A stretch of DNA of 32,616 bases from Planctomycetota bacterium (GTDB lineage: Bacteria > Planctomycetota > UBA1135 > GCA-002686595). Within the stretch, counting starts at the first letter, position 1. Every line of letters begins with the position of its first letter. A program made the translations under genes and the position numbers. The DNA is taken from positions 1-32,616 of the forward strand of contig JACRIO010000038.1 in assembly GCA_016220035.1 (NCBI GenBank), in the 5' to 3' direction. Below, piece after piece: positions 23,897-32,616 of the stretch. The notes beneath the pieces are model-generated. The model worked only from the letters and a program-made list of their open reading frames with translations. It was not told the DNA's origin and did no database searches.

Positions 23897-24790
23897 TCAA
23901 GGCACTCCACCAAGACCACCCGACAGCCAGACGGCTCCGAAGGAGCGCCCGTACTCCTCGAACGTCTGTCGCCATTCGGCGGTGCCGGACGGCACTTCGC
24001 GGATGTCGACTGAGCCGTCGTCTTGGCGACAAAGCAGGCGCACTTCCTCGGGCAAAGCGAACTCGAGCAGCGAGGCGGAGTGGGTCGTGAGCACGACGTT
24101 CATCGGACCTCGGCCGACCTCTCCCCGCGCCAGCCGCCGTAGCAGGCTCACGAGTTCACCGACGAGGTAGGGATGCAGACCGCGCTCGAGTTCCTCGAGG
24201 GCGATGACATCGACACTGGGCTGCTGGTACTGGAGGGTGAGAAAAGCGAGCGTCAGCAACGAGCCGTCGGACACTTCGCCCGGCTCGTACCACACGTCGG
24301 GGTTCCAACGGTCTTGAAAGACCAATCGATGTTGCCCCGTGTCCCCCGGTCGCGCGTTCACGTCGCTGAACACGGGCACGAACCGGCAGAACTCCTCGGA
24401 CAGTTGCCCCTGGACCTTGCGCGGCAAAGTCGCGAAGACGTTCGTCAGGTTCACCCCACTCACGTCGAGCAGCGAGGCCGACTGAACCTGGTTCGGCTGT
24501 CGGACCTTGCCGATGTCGAGTTGCAATCGCTGAAACCGGAAACTCGCCATTCCGAGCCAGCCGGAAGCCGAGTCGAAGCCGCTCACGACGCCGTCCCGCT
24601 CGCGCCGGACGACCGCATTCGTGCCGCTCCGGCGCTGCCAGACATCGCGCTCGCCGATGCTGAGCGCGGGGTCGAGCGCGCTCACGATCGTGCTCTTCCC
24701 GGACGCGTTGGGACCGACGATCACCGTCAGCGGCGTCAGGTTCAGGGTGGCCTGCCGGAAGCACCGGTAGTTCGAGAGCACGACCTTCAT
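23897..24790 (-). CDS. AAA15/AAA_21-type P-loop ATPase (SMC/RecF-like)
   Basis: A 297-residue ABC-class ATPase without a C-terminal nuclease domain. Walker A is GPNASGKST at residues 26-34 (Lys32), the ABC signature region is VSDGSLLTLAFL near 173-184, Walker B with catalytic Glu is VIALEELERGLHP near 195-207, and the H-loop is LTTHSASLLE (His237). This is the layout of AAA15/OLD-type ATPases, which dimerise on nucleotide binding. Start ATG 24790 gives the conserved MKVVLSNYRCF. It has no Shine-Dalgarno but has TACAGT 7 nt upstream. It is followed at once by the DUF4276 gene, with which it probably forms a sensor-effector pair, perhaps anti-phage. Confidence 0.88.
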   Translation of the reverse strand: MKVVLSNYRCFRQATLNLTPLTVIVGPNASGKSTIVSALDPALSIGERDVWQRRSGTNAVVRRERDGVVSGFDSASGWLGMASFRFQRLQLDIGKVRQPNQVQSASLLDVSGVNLTNVFATLPRKVQGQLSEEFCRFVPVFSDVNARPGDTGQHRLVFQDRWNPDVWYEPGEVSDGSLLTLAFLTLQYQQPSVDVIALEELERGLHPYLVGELVSLLRRLARGEVGRGPMNVVLTTHSASLLEFALPEEVRLLCRQDDGSVDIREVPSGTAEWRQTFEEYGRSFGAVWLSGGLGGVP

Positions 24791-24797
24791 CGGTCGG

Positions 24798-24826
24798 ACT
24801 GTAGCACCAGCCCCACCGGCGGTCGA
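24798..24826 (-). promoter_or_regulatory. Candidate promoter of the ATPase-DUF4276 pair
   Basis: On the minus strand, TCGACC (24821-24826, 4/6 match to the -35 consensus), a 17-bp spacer and TACAGT (24798-24803). The ATG lies 7 nt after the -10, predicting a leader of about 1 nt. Confidence 0.45.
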
Positions 24827-24829
24827 AGT

Positions 24830-24851
24830 CCGCGGGGCGGAGCGCCCGCGG
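24830..24851. repeat. Inverted repeat between divergent ATPase and monooxygenase genes
   Basis: CCGCGGG and CCCGCGG flank an 8-nt loop. It lies just upstream of the -35 candidate of the ATPase gene. It could be a hairpin or regulator site, but short GC palindromes are frequent by chance at this base composition. Confidence 0.3.
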
Positions 24852-24954
24852 TCCGCGCTCCCTCGGGGTCGGCCGACGCCGCAGGAGATCATCGACGAGG
24901 GTCCGTACTTCGACCGCTCCTCGATCGGCCGCGCGACCCTAGACTCTGGCCCCC

Positions 24955-27222
24955 ATGCGCATCGCATCCATCGGCGGCGGCCCGGCGGGCCTGTACTTCT
25001 CCATCCTGATGAAGAAGGCGTTCCCGGACGCGCGCATCACGGTGTACGAGCGCAACCAACCCGACGACACGTTCGGATGGGGCGTCGTGTTCTCGGACGA
25101 GACGCTGGGGAACTTCGAGACGGCGGATCCCGAGAGCTTCGCCGAGATCCGGAAGAGCTTTGCCTACTGGAGCGACATCGAGACGTTCTACGGCGACACG
25201 TGCGTGCGTTCGACCGGCCACGGCTTCTGCGGGCTCTCACGCAAGCGGTTGCTGCAGATCTTCCACGCGCGCTGCAAGGAGCTCGGTGTCGACGTCCGTT
25301 TCCAGCACGAGATCAAGGACGATGCGCAAGTCGCCGAAGCGGACCTGATCCTCGCCGCCGACGGCATCAACAGCTTCGTGCGCGCGAGGTACGCCGAGCA
25401 CTTCCAGCCCTCGCTCGACTGGCGCACGGCTCGATTCTGCTGGCTCGGCACGACGAAGCCGCTGAAGGCGTTCACGTTCGTCTTCCGCGAGAACGAACAC
25501 GGGCTCTTCCAGGTCCACGCGTACCCCTTCGAGAAGGACCTCTCCACGTTCATCGTCGAGACCCACGAGGACACGTGGAAGCGCGCCGGGCTCGACCGCG
25601 CGAGCGAAGCGGAGACGGTCGCCTACTGCAAGACGCTCTTCGCCGACCACCTCGATGGTCACGAGCTCCTGACGAACCGCTCCATCTGGCGCGCGTTCCC
25701 CACCGTGAAGTGCGAGCGCTGGCACCACGGCAAGACCGTGCTCATGGGCGACGCCGTGCACACGGCGCACTTTTCCATCGGCTCGGGGACGAAGCTCGCC
25801 ATGGAGGACGCGATCGCCCTCGCCGACGCGTTCAGGGCGCATGGCACGCAGGACGTCCCGCGCGTCCTCGCGGCGTACGAGGCGGCGCGCAAGGTCGACA
25901 CGCTGAAGACGCAGAAGGCGGCGCAGACGTCGCTCGAGTGGTTCGAGAACTCGCGGCGCTACCAGAAGCAGCACCCGCTCCAGTTCACGTTCAACCTGAT
26001 GACGCGCTCGAAGCGCATCACGTACGACAACCTCGGGAAGCGTGATCCCGAGCTCGTGAAGAAGGTGACCGAGTGGTACGGCGAGGCGCACGGATCGAAA
26101 CGCGGCGCGAGCGGTTCCATGCCGCCGCCGATGTTCGCGCCGTTCACGCTGCGCTCGTGCACGCTCGACAACCGCATCGTCGTCTCGCCGATGTGCCAAT
26201 ACTCCGCCGTCGACGGCGTTCCGAACGACTGGCACGTCGTCCACCTCGGCTCGCGCGCGATCGGCGGCGCGGGGCTCGTGTTCGGCGAGGCGACCGGCAT
26301 CTCGGCCGACGGACGCATCTCGCCGGGTTGCACGGGCCTGTGGAACGACGCGCAGAAGCTCGCATGGAAGCGCATCGTCGAATTCACGCACACGCATTCG
26401 CGCGCGAAGATCGGCCTGCAGATCGGGCACGCGGGTCGCAAGGCGTCGTGCAGCGTGCCGTGGGAGGGTGACGCGCCTCTGCGTGACGCCCGCGCGTGGC
26501 CGACGATCGGGCCGAGCGCGCTCCCGTTCTCCAGCGGGTGGCACGTGCCAAAGGCGATGGACCGGGGCGACCTCGAGCGCGTCACCGCCGAGTTCGTGCG
26601 GTCGGCAACGCTCGCGCACGAAGCCGGCTTCGACGTGCTCGAGCTCCACATGGCGCACGGATACCTCCTGTCGAGCTTCCTCTCGCCGCTTGCGAACCAG
26701 CGCACGGACGAGTTCGGCGGCAGCCTCGCGAAACGCATGCGCTTCCCGCTCGACGTGTTCGACGCCGTGCGCGCGGCGTGGCCGAAGGAGAAGCCGCTCT
26801 TCGTGCGCATTTCGGCCTCCGATTGGCTCGACGCGGAGGGCGGGCAGACGATCGCGGACTCCGTCGAGTTCGCGAGAGCGTTGAAGGCGCACGGCTGCGA
26901 CCTCGTCGACGTGTCGTCGGGCGGCAACTCGCCCAAGTCGCGCATCGACTACGGCCGCATGTACCAGGTGCCGTTCGCCGAGCGCATCCGTCACGAAGCG
27001 GGCGTCCCCGTGATGGCCGTCGGAGCGATCCAGGGCGCGGACCACGCGAACACGGTGCTCGCGGCGGGCCGCGCGGATCTGTGCGCGCTCGCGCGACCGC
27101 ACCTGTTCGATCCGTACCTCACGCGGCACGCGGCCGCGAGCTACGCGCACTTCGACTTCGCGTGGCCGAATCCGTACCTCGCGTCGAAGCCGCGCACGCG
27201 CACGCGCGGCGACGAAGCCTGA
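24955..27222 (+). CDS. Fused FAD monooxygenase / old-yellow-enzyme, salicylyl-CoA or anthraniloyl-CoA hydroxylase type
   Basis: A 755-residue two-domain flavoenzyme. Residues 1 to about 375 form a PHBH-like FAD monooxygenase with IGGGPAGLY (residues 6-14) and the second FAD motif VLMGDAVHTAHFSIGSGTKLAMEDA (Asp266). From residue 393 (MFAPFTLRSCTLDNRIVVSPMCQY) an FMN-binding YqjM-like OYE domain follows, with LQIGHAGRKAS, HMAHGYLLSSFLSPLANQRTDEFGG and GAIQGADHANTVL. This fusion and length match salicylyl-CoA 5-hydroxylase and 2-aminobenzoyl-CoA monooxygenase/reductase, which hydroxylate (and in the latter case reduce) an aryl-CoA. The substrate cannot be chosen from sequence, and no aryl-CoA ligase or thioesterase is adjacent. 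TAGACT ends 9 nt before the ATG, with no Shine-Dalgarno. Confidence 0.93.
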   Translation: MRIASIGGGPAGLYFSILMKKAFPDARITVYERNQPDDTFGWGVVFSDETLGNFETADPESFAEIRKSFAYWSDIETFYGDTCVRSTGHGFCGLSRKRLLQIFHARCKELGVDVRFQHEIKDDAQVAEADLILAADGINSFVRARYAEHFQPSLDWRTARFCWLGTTKPLKAFTFVFRENEHGLFQVHAYPFEKDLSTFIVETHEDTWKRAGLDRASEAETVAYCKTLFADHLDGHELLTNRSIWRAFPTVKCERWHHGKTVLMGDAVHTAHFSIGSGTKLAMEDAIALADAFRAHGTQDVPRVLAAYEAARKVDTLKTQKAAQTSLEWFENSRRYQKQHPLQFTFNLMTRSKRITYDNLGKRDPELVKKVTEWYGEAHGSKRGASGSMPPPMFAPFTLRSCTLDNRIVVSPMCQYSAVDGVPNDWHVVHLGSRAIGGAGLVFGEATGISADGRISPGCTGLWNDAQKLAWKRIVEFTHTHSRAKIGLQIGHAGRKASCSVPWEGDAPLRDARAWPTIGPSALPFSSGWHVPKAMDRGDLERVTAEFVRSATLAHEAGFDVLELHMAHGYLLSSFLSPLANQRTDEFGGSLAKRMRFPLDVFDAVRAAWPKEKPLFVRISASDWLDAEGGQTIADSVEFARALKAHGCDLVDVSSGGNSPKSRIDYGRMYQVPFAERIRHEAGVPVMAVGAIQGADHANTVLAAGRADLCALARPHLFDPYLTRHAAASYAHFDFAWPNPYLASKPRTRTRGDEA

Positions 27223-27229
27223 ACGAGAG

Positions 27230-27260
27230 CGGAGCGCACGTCCCGAGGCCGCGCGCTCCG
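27230..27260 (+). terminator. Possible terminator after the fused monooxygenase gene
   Basis: CGGAGCGC (27230-27237) pairs with GCGCTCCG (27253-27260) around a 15-nt loop, followed immediately by TTT. It starts 8 bp after the stop codon and sits between two convergent genes. The loop is long and the T-run short, so support is moderate. Confidence 0.4.
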
Positions 27261-27279
27261 TTTCGATCGGTTCTGGGCG

Positions 27280-28566
27280 CTACGCGGTGATGCCGCGCAG
27301 CGTCGGCGTGTAGTTCGGGAACACCGTCCCGAGGTTCGTGTTGCCGAGCCGGTTGAGCACGATCTCCGCGAGGATGTCGCGGTGGTCGATCGTGATCGCG
27401 AGGTCGCCGTTGTCGAGCTGGTTGGTCGCGAGCCCCGGCCAGTTCGCGAGCACCTGCCCGCCGACGATGTGCCCGCCCATGACGAGCATGCAGTTGCCGT
27501 GACCGTGATCGCAGCCGCTGCTCGCGTTCTCGCCCGCGCGTCGGCCGAACTCCGACATCACGACGAGCGTCACCTGATCGAGGTGCGTCAGCGACAGATC
27601 GAGGTAGAACGCTTGGATCGCGCGCGACAAGTCGTCGGTCTTCGTCGCCATCGTGCCCGTCAGGGGGCCGAGTTGCGCGTGCAGGTCCCACCCGCCGATG
27701 TCGATCGTGACGACCTCGAGGCCGAGGTTGGCCTTGATCATCGTCGCGGTCCACTTGAGCTGGTTCCCGAACGTCGAGTTCGGGTACACGGCGCCGTTCG
27801 CAGGCACGTAGCCGGTGAAGTTGACCGCGTTGAGCAGGTCGATCGTGCCGAACGTCGACGTGGCCGCCGGTCCGAGCGGCGCGGGCTCGCCCGCGTACAT
27901 GTTCGTGAGGCGCGCGCGACGCGCGGTCTTCGTGTTCGCCTGCCCGAGCAGGTCGAACCCATCGGGGTCCTTGATCGGGAGCGTCGCCGGCGCGCCCACG
28001 AGGGACGTCGGAAGCCCATCCGTCATCGACATGCCGCGCAGCAGTCCGTTGCCGAGCGGCGTCGACGTCGCGAGATGCCGCCCGATCCAACCGGTGGTCG
28101 TCTGGCTCGCGAACGCGCTCGTCGTGCCGAGCTCCATGTACTTCTGCGCGTCGAAGTGCGAGCGCGACGGATCGACGAGACCCGTCGCGTGCACGACGAG
28201 CAGCTTGCCCGCCTGGAACGGCGTGAGCAGCGGCGCGGCGGAAGGCGCGAGGCCGAACAGCGTGCTCCCGGGCAGCGCGATCGCGCCGTTCGCCTGCCCC
28301 GGCTGCGGGATCGAGAGCGTGGGACGGCGCAGGTAGTACTGCGGATCGCCGTAGGGCGGGACGATCGTGAGCCCGTCCGCGGCGCCGCGCAGGTACACCT
28401 GCACGAGTACGTCGCGCGGGCCGCCCGCGAGCGAGCGCGCGAAGCTCGTGCGCGGCAGCCAGGCCGGGGCCGTGATCAACGCGGCGCCCGCGAGCGCGGA
28501 GGCGCCGACGAACTCACGGCGCGAGAGGTCGCTCTGATGGTGATCGCCATTGCAGTCGTGCTTCAT
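27280..28566 (-). CDS. DUF1501 protein, Tat-exported
   Basis: A 428-residue DUF1501 protein of the alkaline-phosphatase-like fold. The N-terminus has a twin-arginine signal ([21 protein letters not shown]) preceded by a His/Cys-containing stretch. Family marks are [69 protein letters not shown] and [37 protein letters not shown], with the clustered Asp/His expected at a metal site. The substrate is unknown; a sulfatase- or phosphatase-like role is possible. It follows the DUF1800 gene by 13 bp with GAGGAG before its ATG, the usual two-gene unit in planctomycetes and others. Confidence 0.93.
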   Translation of the reverse strand: MKHDCNGDHHQSDLSRREFVGASALAGAALITAPAWLPRTSFARSLAGGPRDVLVQVYLRGAADGLTIVPPYGDPQYYLRRPTLSIPQPGQANGAIALPGSTLFGLAPSAAPLLTPFQAGKLLVVHATGLVDPSRSHFDAQKYMELGTTSAFASQTTTGWIGRHLATSTPLGNGLLRGMSMTDGLPTSLVGAPATLPIKDPDGFDLLGQANTKTARRARLTNMYAGEPAPLGPAATSTFGTIDLLNAVNFTGYVPANGAVYPNSTFGNQLKWTATMIKANLGLEVVTIDIGGWDLHAQLGPLTGTMATKTDDLSRAIQAFYLDLSLTHLDQVTLVVMSEFGRRAGENASSGCDHGHGNCMLVMGGHIVGGQVLANWPGLATNQLDNGDLAITIDHRDILAEIVLNRLGNTNLGTVFPNYTPTLRGITA

Positions 28567-28579
28567 GGGTCGGCTCCTC

Positions 28580-30157
28580 TCAGACGTGCTGGTAGCTCGG
28601 GGACGACGCGGCGAGAGCGAGCGACTCGCGCTTCACCTGCGTGGTGAGGCTCGGGAACGACATCGCGAACGCGTGCACCTCCGCGACGTCCACGGGGTCC
28701 ATGCGGCCGCCCATGAGGATCTGGTTGCAGCGCTCCGCGCACTGCGCCTGACTGACGCCGGAGAAGAGCGTGGTGACGTCGACGCTGATGGGCGTGAGCG
28801 AGTTGTCGAGGAGCCGCGCGGCGAAGTTCCACCGCGGGAGCACGGCGTTGCCCCAGTAGTCCTCGCGGTCCGGGTAGCCGTCGGGCGGGCCCCACGCGAA
28901 GGGCATGTGACCGAACTTGACGAGTTCGGTGAGCAACGTCTGCGCGCCGGCCGAGGCCGTGGTCGTGAAGGTCGCGCCCGTCGCGCGCATGAGGCTCGTG
29001 ACGAAAGCGAACGGCCGTTTGAGCTTGGGTTGCTGGAACGGCGCGGCCAACTCGACGTTGTCGGGCATGAACACGGTGCGGATCATCGACTTGATGTCGC
29101 CGTTCGTCTGCGTGTAGGCGAGCGCGACGGCGTCGATCACGGTCTGCGGCGGCGTGTACGACAAGAGCCACTTGCAGAGCTTCGTCGCGATGTAGTTCGC
29201 GCACGCGGGATGGTCGAGGAGCTGATCGAGCGCGGCGTCGCCCTCCGCCTGCCCACCGTTCGGGCCGTAGACTTGCCCGAGCAGCGTGTGCGCCGCGTTG
29301 TCGTGCCAGTCGCGGCGATAACGGAACGTGCCGTACGCCGCATCCGCGGGGCGCCAGATGGTCCAGCCCGTGAGGATCTTGGCGAGCTCGCGCACGTCCG
29401 CTTCGGTGTAGTTGCCCGGCGAGAGCGTGTGCAGCTCCATGATTTCGCGCGCGTAGTTCTCGTTCACGCCCGTGTTGCGGTTCGAGAAGTTGTCCAGGTA
29501 GTAGAGCATCGCGCCCGAGTGCGCGGAGGCCTTGAGCAGGTCGCGGAAGTTGCCGAGCGCGTGCGCGCGGATCACCTCGCGATCGTCCGTCGTCTTGAGC
29601 ACTTGGTTCTCGCCGTCGGACTGATCGATGTTCAGGTGATCGGTCCAGAACTCGACCATGTGCTCGAACAGCTGCCGCTTGCTCAGGATCGAGCGCAGCA
29701 CGCATGCCTTCTTGAGCTCGGCCACCGCGACGTTCGTCATCCCAGGGACGACGTAGTTGTCCTGGATCTGCCGCGACGTCATGAAGATCGAGGGGAACGC
29801 CGTCAGCGTCGTGTCGAGCGCGGTGTCCGCGATGTTCGAGTGGTCGAGCTGCCACTCGAGATAACCGTCGTACCCGCGCGACTGCGCCTCGGCCCACAGC
29901 GCCTCGCTCCACCCCTGCGACGTGCGGTTGACGAGCAAGAAAAGGTCGCCGGGCGCGACCGGCGTGAGTGGACGATGTCCACCCGCGGGCTGGTGCGTGG
30001 TCGACTGCGCTCGCGCGCGCCCGCTGAGGCCGAGCGCGACGCCCGCGCCGAGCCCCGCTCCAAGCAGCGTGCGCCGCGACCACATCCGATCGAGGGCCTG
30101 CGAGTGCGCGCCGACATGCGCCGTTTCCGAACCGATCGACGACTCTTCCGATGTCAT
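28580..30157 (-). CDS. DUF1800 protein, Tat-exported
   Basis: A 525-residue DUF1800 protein. A twin-arginine leader ([21 protein letters not shown], about residues 25-46) precedes the domain, which shows [75 protein letters not shown] and the C-terminal [15 protein letters not shown] region. Start ATG 30157 has the strongest ribosome site in the window (AGGAGGA, about 9 nt upstream). The biochemical role is not known. It is almost always paired with a DUF1501 gene, here directly downstream, suggesting a joint periplasmic function. Confidence 0.93.
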   Translation of the reverse strand: MTSEESSIGSETAHVGAHSQALDRMWSRRTLLGAGLGAGVALGLSGRARAQSTTHQPAGGHRPLTPVAPGDLFLLVNRTSQGWSEALWAEAQSRGYDGYLEWQLDHSNIADTALDTTLTAFPSIFMTSRQIQDNYVVPGMTNVAVAELKKACVLRSILSKRQLFEHMVEFWTDHLNIDQSDGENQVLKTTDDREVIRAHALGNFRDLLKASAHSGAMLYYLDNFSNRNTGVNENYAREIMELHTLSPGNYTEADVRELAKILTGWTIWRPADAAYGTFRYRRDWHDNAAHTLLGQVYGPNGGQAEGDAALDQLLDHPACANYIATKLCKWLLSYTPPQTVIDAVALAYTQTNGDIKSMIRTVFMPDNVELAAPFQQPKLKRPFAFVTSLMRATGATFTTTASAGAQTLLTELVKFGHMPFAWGPPDGYPDREDYWGNAVLPRWNFAARLLDNSLTPISVDVTTLFSGVSQAQCAERCNQILMGGRMDPVDVAEVHAFAMSFPSLTTQVKRESLALAASSPSYQHV

Positions 30158-30340
30158 GGCCCGATTCCTCCTGGGGACTCCGCGACGTGGACGATGCTCA
30201 CCGCGAGCCTCGGAATGCGCAAGGATCGGCGCAGGAAGACGCGGGCGGCAGATCGCTGGTCCCGAGTTCGCGAAGGCACGGCTCATTCGAGTGAAGCGCG
30301 CCTGAAGCACGCGCGTGAACCGGAAGGTCGAGGCGATAGG

Positions 30341-32563
30341 ATGCGCCCGATGCCGTTCGTCCCCGCCGTGATCACCGGTGCCGTCTCTGCGCTCTCCAGC
30401 CTGCCGGACCCGTGCTTCCACGACGAGCACGCCGTATCGCCGCGCATCGTGCTCGTGCTCGGCGGCGACGGCGCCTACGGACTCGCGAACGTGGGCGTGC
30501 TCGAGGCGCTGGAGGAGCTGCGCATCCCGGTCGACGCGATCGTCGGCACGGGGACCGGAGCGCTCGTCGGCGGTCTGTACGCCGCAGGACACACGCCCGG
30601 CGAACTGCGATCGGCGCTCACGAGCGTCGACTGGGACGAGGCGCTCCTCGATCGCGCGCCGCGCGAGCACCGTACCTACCGCCGCAAGGTCGACGATCGC
30701 GAGTTCCTGTTCGACCTCTCGCTCGGGTTTCGCGACGGGACGATCGCGCTCCCGCGCAGCGTGTTCGCCGCCAAGCGCTGGACGCTGTTCGTCGAGTCGC
30801 TGGCCCTGCCCGCGATCACCGCGCGCGACTTCGATGCGCTCCCTACGCCGTTCCGAGCGCTCGCGACCGACCTCGCGACGGGCGCCGCGGTCGTCCTCGA
30901 TCACGGCAACCTCGGCACCACCCTGCGCGCGGCCTCGGCGGTGCCCGGCTTGTTCCCCCCGGTCGAGATCGACGGGCTGCTGCTCGCGGACGGCACGCTG
31001 TCCAACGCGTTCCCTGTCGGCGTGGCGCGCGCTTTCGGTGCGACGACGGTGATCGCGATCGAGGTAGCGCCGTCCCTCGCCGAGAAGAAGAAGATCGCGT
31101 CGTACCTGGACGTCGGCGAGCAGATCCTCCGGCTGCAGGAGGCCGAATCACGGCGCGTGCATGCGGCGGAGCTGTCGGCCGGCGACGTCCACTTGGTGCT
31201 CGAAGTGAAGGAACGCTCGCTCCTCTCCCACGCGGATGCGCCGGCGATCGCATCCGAGGGGAAGGCCGCGGTGCTCGCTCGAAGCGGCGCGCTCGAGCGG
31301 TTCGCGCTCGACGAGCACGCGGGGAGGGAGCACTTGCGCGCGCGCGAGGACCGGCGGCGTCCGCTCCCCGTGCTCGGCGCCGTGCGCGTCGAGAATGCCG
31401 GCCGCGTGGCGCCCGAGGTCGTCGCGGAGCGCATCACGAGTCCGGTCGGGATGCCGCTCGACGCCACGCGACTGCGCGCGGACTACGCCCGCGTCTTCGG
31501 CCTCGACCTGTACGACGAGGTCGATTTCCGCCTCGAAGGCGAGGGCGAGTGCGCGGACCTCGTCGTCGACGCGCGCGACAAGTCGACGGGGCCGTGGTCG
31601 CTGCGTCTCGGCGCCTCGAGCCAGGCCGACCTCTCGGGTGGGAACGGGATCACGCTCGCGGGCCTCTTCGTGCTGCGCCCCGTCGATCGCTACGGCGCGG
31701 AGTGGCGCACACGAGCGGTGTTCGGCGAGCGCGTGCTGCTGGAGACGGAATACCTGCAGCCGCTCGCTCCCGGCAGCCCGCTCTTCGTCGCGCCCCGCTT
31801 GGGCTACGAACGCCGCCGCATCGGGGTGGCCCAGGGCGCGAACACCGTCGCCGAGTTCGACGTCGAAGCGGTCGGGGCCCAACTCGACTTCGGCTCGCTG
31901 CTCGGCGACTGGGGCGAGCTCCGGGTCGGCGTGTTCCACGAGAGCGGACGCACGACGCTCGCGGTCGGCGATCCGAGCGCGTTCGCGAGCGGGGAGTTCG
32001 ACCAGGGCGGGCTCGAGGCGCGCTTCGCCTACGACACGTTCGACAGCACGGGTTTCCCGCGCTCGGGTTCGATCGGGACGCTCGAGGTGCTGGCGACGCT
32101 CGATGCGCTCGGAAGCAGCGAGAACGTCGAACTCCTCACGGCGAAGCACGACACCGCGCTGTCGTGGGGCGCGAACACGTTCGTGCTCGGCGGAGAGTTC
32201 GACACGACCCTGCAGAGCGACAGCAGCGTCGAGAACCAGTACTCACTCGGCGGCTTCCTGCGCCTGTCGGGCTTCGCGCCGAGCGAACTGTCGGGCTCGC
32301 ACGCGTTCGTCGCGAGGACGCTCTACTACCACCACTTCGGCTTCCGCGAGGGAACGCGCGCGCCGGTGTCGACCTACCTCGGCGGCTCGTTCGAGACGGG
32401 CAACGTGTTCGCCGACCGCGGCGACATCGAATTGCGGGAGTTCCTCTTCTCCGGCTCGCTGTTCTTGGGACTCGACTCGTTCCTGGGCCCGACATTCCTC
32501 GGGATGGGCTTCGCGGAGCACGGCGAGACGAACGTGTTCTTGATCCTCGGGTCGATCTTTTGA
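30341..32563 (+). CDS. Patatin-like / POTRA / outer-membrane beta-barrel protein lacking the catalytic Ser
   Basis: A 740-residue protein with the PlpD-type order: a short hydrophobic leader (residues 4-22), a patatin domain (about 34-300), a POTRA-like region (about 345-425, [21 protein letters not shown]) and a Omp85/BamA-type beta-barrel ending in [12 protein letters not shown] with a terminal Phe. The patatin fold is recognisable, but the nucleophile elbow normally GTSxG reads GTGTG (Gly71 replaces Ser), and the oxyanion loop GGGGARG reads GGDGAYG (Asp43, Tyr46). The Asp of the dyad is kept (Asp217, LADGTLSN). It is therefore probably not a lipase and may act as a binding or structural surface protein. 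GAGG lies about 7 nt before ATG 30341. Confidence 0.85.
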   Translation: MRPMPFVPAVITGAVSALSSLPDPCFHDEHAVSPRIVLVLGGDGAYGLANVGVLEALEELRIPVDAIVGTGTGALVGGLYAAGHTPGELRSALTSVDWDEALLDRAPREHRTYRRKVDDREFLFDLSLGFRDGTIALPRSVFAAKRWTLFVESLALPAITARDFDALPTPFRALATDLATGAAVVLDHGNLGTTLRAASAVPGLFPPVEIDGLLLADGTLSNAFPVGVARAFGATTVIAIEVAPSLAEKKKIASYLDVGEQILRLQEAESRRVHAAELSAGDVHLVLEVKERSLLSHADAPAIASEGKAAVLARSGALERFALDEHAGREHLRAREDRRRPLPVLGAVRVENAGRVAPEVVAERITSPVGMPLDATRLRADYARVFGLDLYDEVDFRLEGEGECADLVVDARDKSTGPWSLRLGASSQADLSGGNGITLAGLFVLRPVDRYGAEWRTRAVFGERVLLETEYLQPLAPGSPLFVAPRLGYERRRIGVAQGANTVAEFDVEAVGAQLDFGSLLGDWGELRVGVFHESGRTTLAVGDPSAFASGEFDQGGLEARFAYDTFDSTGFPRSGSIGTLEVLATLDALGSSENVELLTAKHDTALSWGANTFVLGGEFDTTLQSDSSVENQYSLGGFLRLSGFAPSELSGSHAFVARTLYYHHFGFREGTRAPVSTYLGGSFETGNVFADRGDIELREFLFSGSLFLGLDSFLGPTFLGMGFAEHGETNVFLILGSIF

Positions 32564-32616
32564 CCCGGGCCGGCGCGAGGACGTGGAGCTCTCGTCGCGC
32601 GCCTCGAGCCCGAACA
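32564..32616. other. Window end, no gene visible
   Basis: The last 53 bases after the patatin/barrel gene contain no start, hairpin or recognisable site. Confidence 0.5.

Noticed and set aside
28550-30340. Plus-strand extension of the patatin/barrel protein by about 600 residues
   Set aside because: It is antisense to DUF1800 and has no domain; a leader and ribosome site exist at 30341.
1-32616. CRISPR array, insertion sequence, tRNA or rRNA
   Set aside because: No regularly spaced repeats, transposase-like protein, cloverleaf or rRNA-like stretch was seen on either strand by eye; a dedicated scan was not possible.

Overview
The window is one contiguous piece of a very GC-rich bacterial chromosome with tightly packed genes on both strands. 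I see no rRNA, tRNA, CRISPR array, insertion sequence or phage gene. A Tat-exported DUF1800/DUF1501 pair, several Tat-type leaders and an outer-membrane patatin/beta-barrel protein indicate a diderm. A high-GC planctomycete or a similar environmental lineage would fit, but no marker gene here fixes the phylum.

Region by region: 1-7532 (minus) is a potassium-transport operon, read as a small membrane ORF, kdpF, kdpA, kdpB, kdpC, kdpD, kdpE. kdpE runs off the window edge. A PhoB/KdpE-style direct repeat lies about 100 bp upstream of the operon. 7766-9683 (plus) holds a doubtful small secreted protein and a B12-binding-type radical SAM enzyme. 9713-10132 (minus) is a DUF2007 protein with a C-terminal membrane anchor. 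10274-11984 (plus) is etfB-etfA. 11968-15989 (minus) is a GH15 glycosidase overlapping a fused trehalose-6-phosphate synthase/phosphatase. 16378-17456 (plus) has a pterin-carbinolamine dehydratase and YceH. 17470-19399 (minus) is a marR-doxX-LigB dioxygenase operon with a leaderless-looking promoter and two copies of one palindromic operator. 19568-22400 (plus) carries a Tat-exported thiol-dioxygenase-like cupin, a DUF4126 membrane protein with two zinc ribbons, and a DUF1801 protein. 22413-24790 (minus) is a P-loop ATPase, a DUF4276 TOPRIM-like protein and xdhC in one run. 24955-27222 (plus) is a fused FAD monooxygenase/old-yellow-enzyme of the aryl-CoA hydroxylase type. 27280-30157 (minus) is the DUF1800-DUF1501 pair. 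30341-32563 (plus) is a patatin/POTRA/beta-barrel protein that has lost the patatin serine nucleophile.

The most interesting items are: (1) the ATPase + TOPRIM-like pair, which has the architecture of OLD/PARIS/AbiL-like nuclease defence modules; (2) the marR-doxX-dioxygenase operon with repeated operators, which looks like a quinone/catechol stress switch; (3) the pseudo-patatin surface protein; (4) the extra small membrane ORF translationally coupled to kdpF; and (5) a recurrent arrangement in which a -10-like hexamer lies only 6-10 nt before the start codon (marR, yceH, the ATPase, the dehydratase, DUF4126, the fused monooxygenase), suggesting frequent leaderless transcripts.
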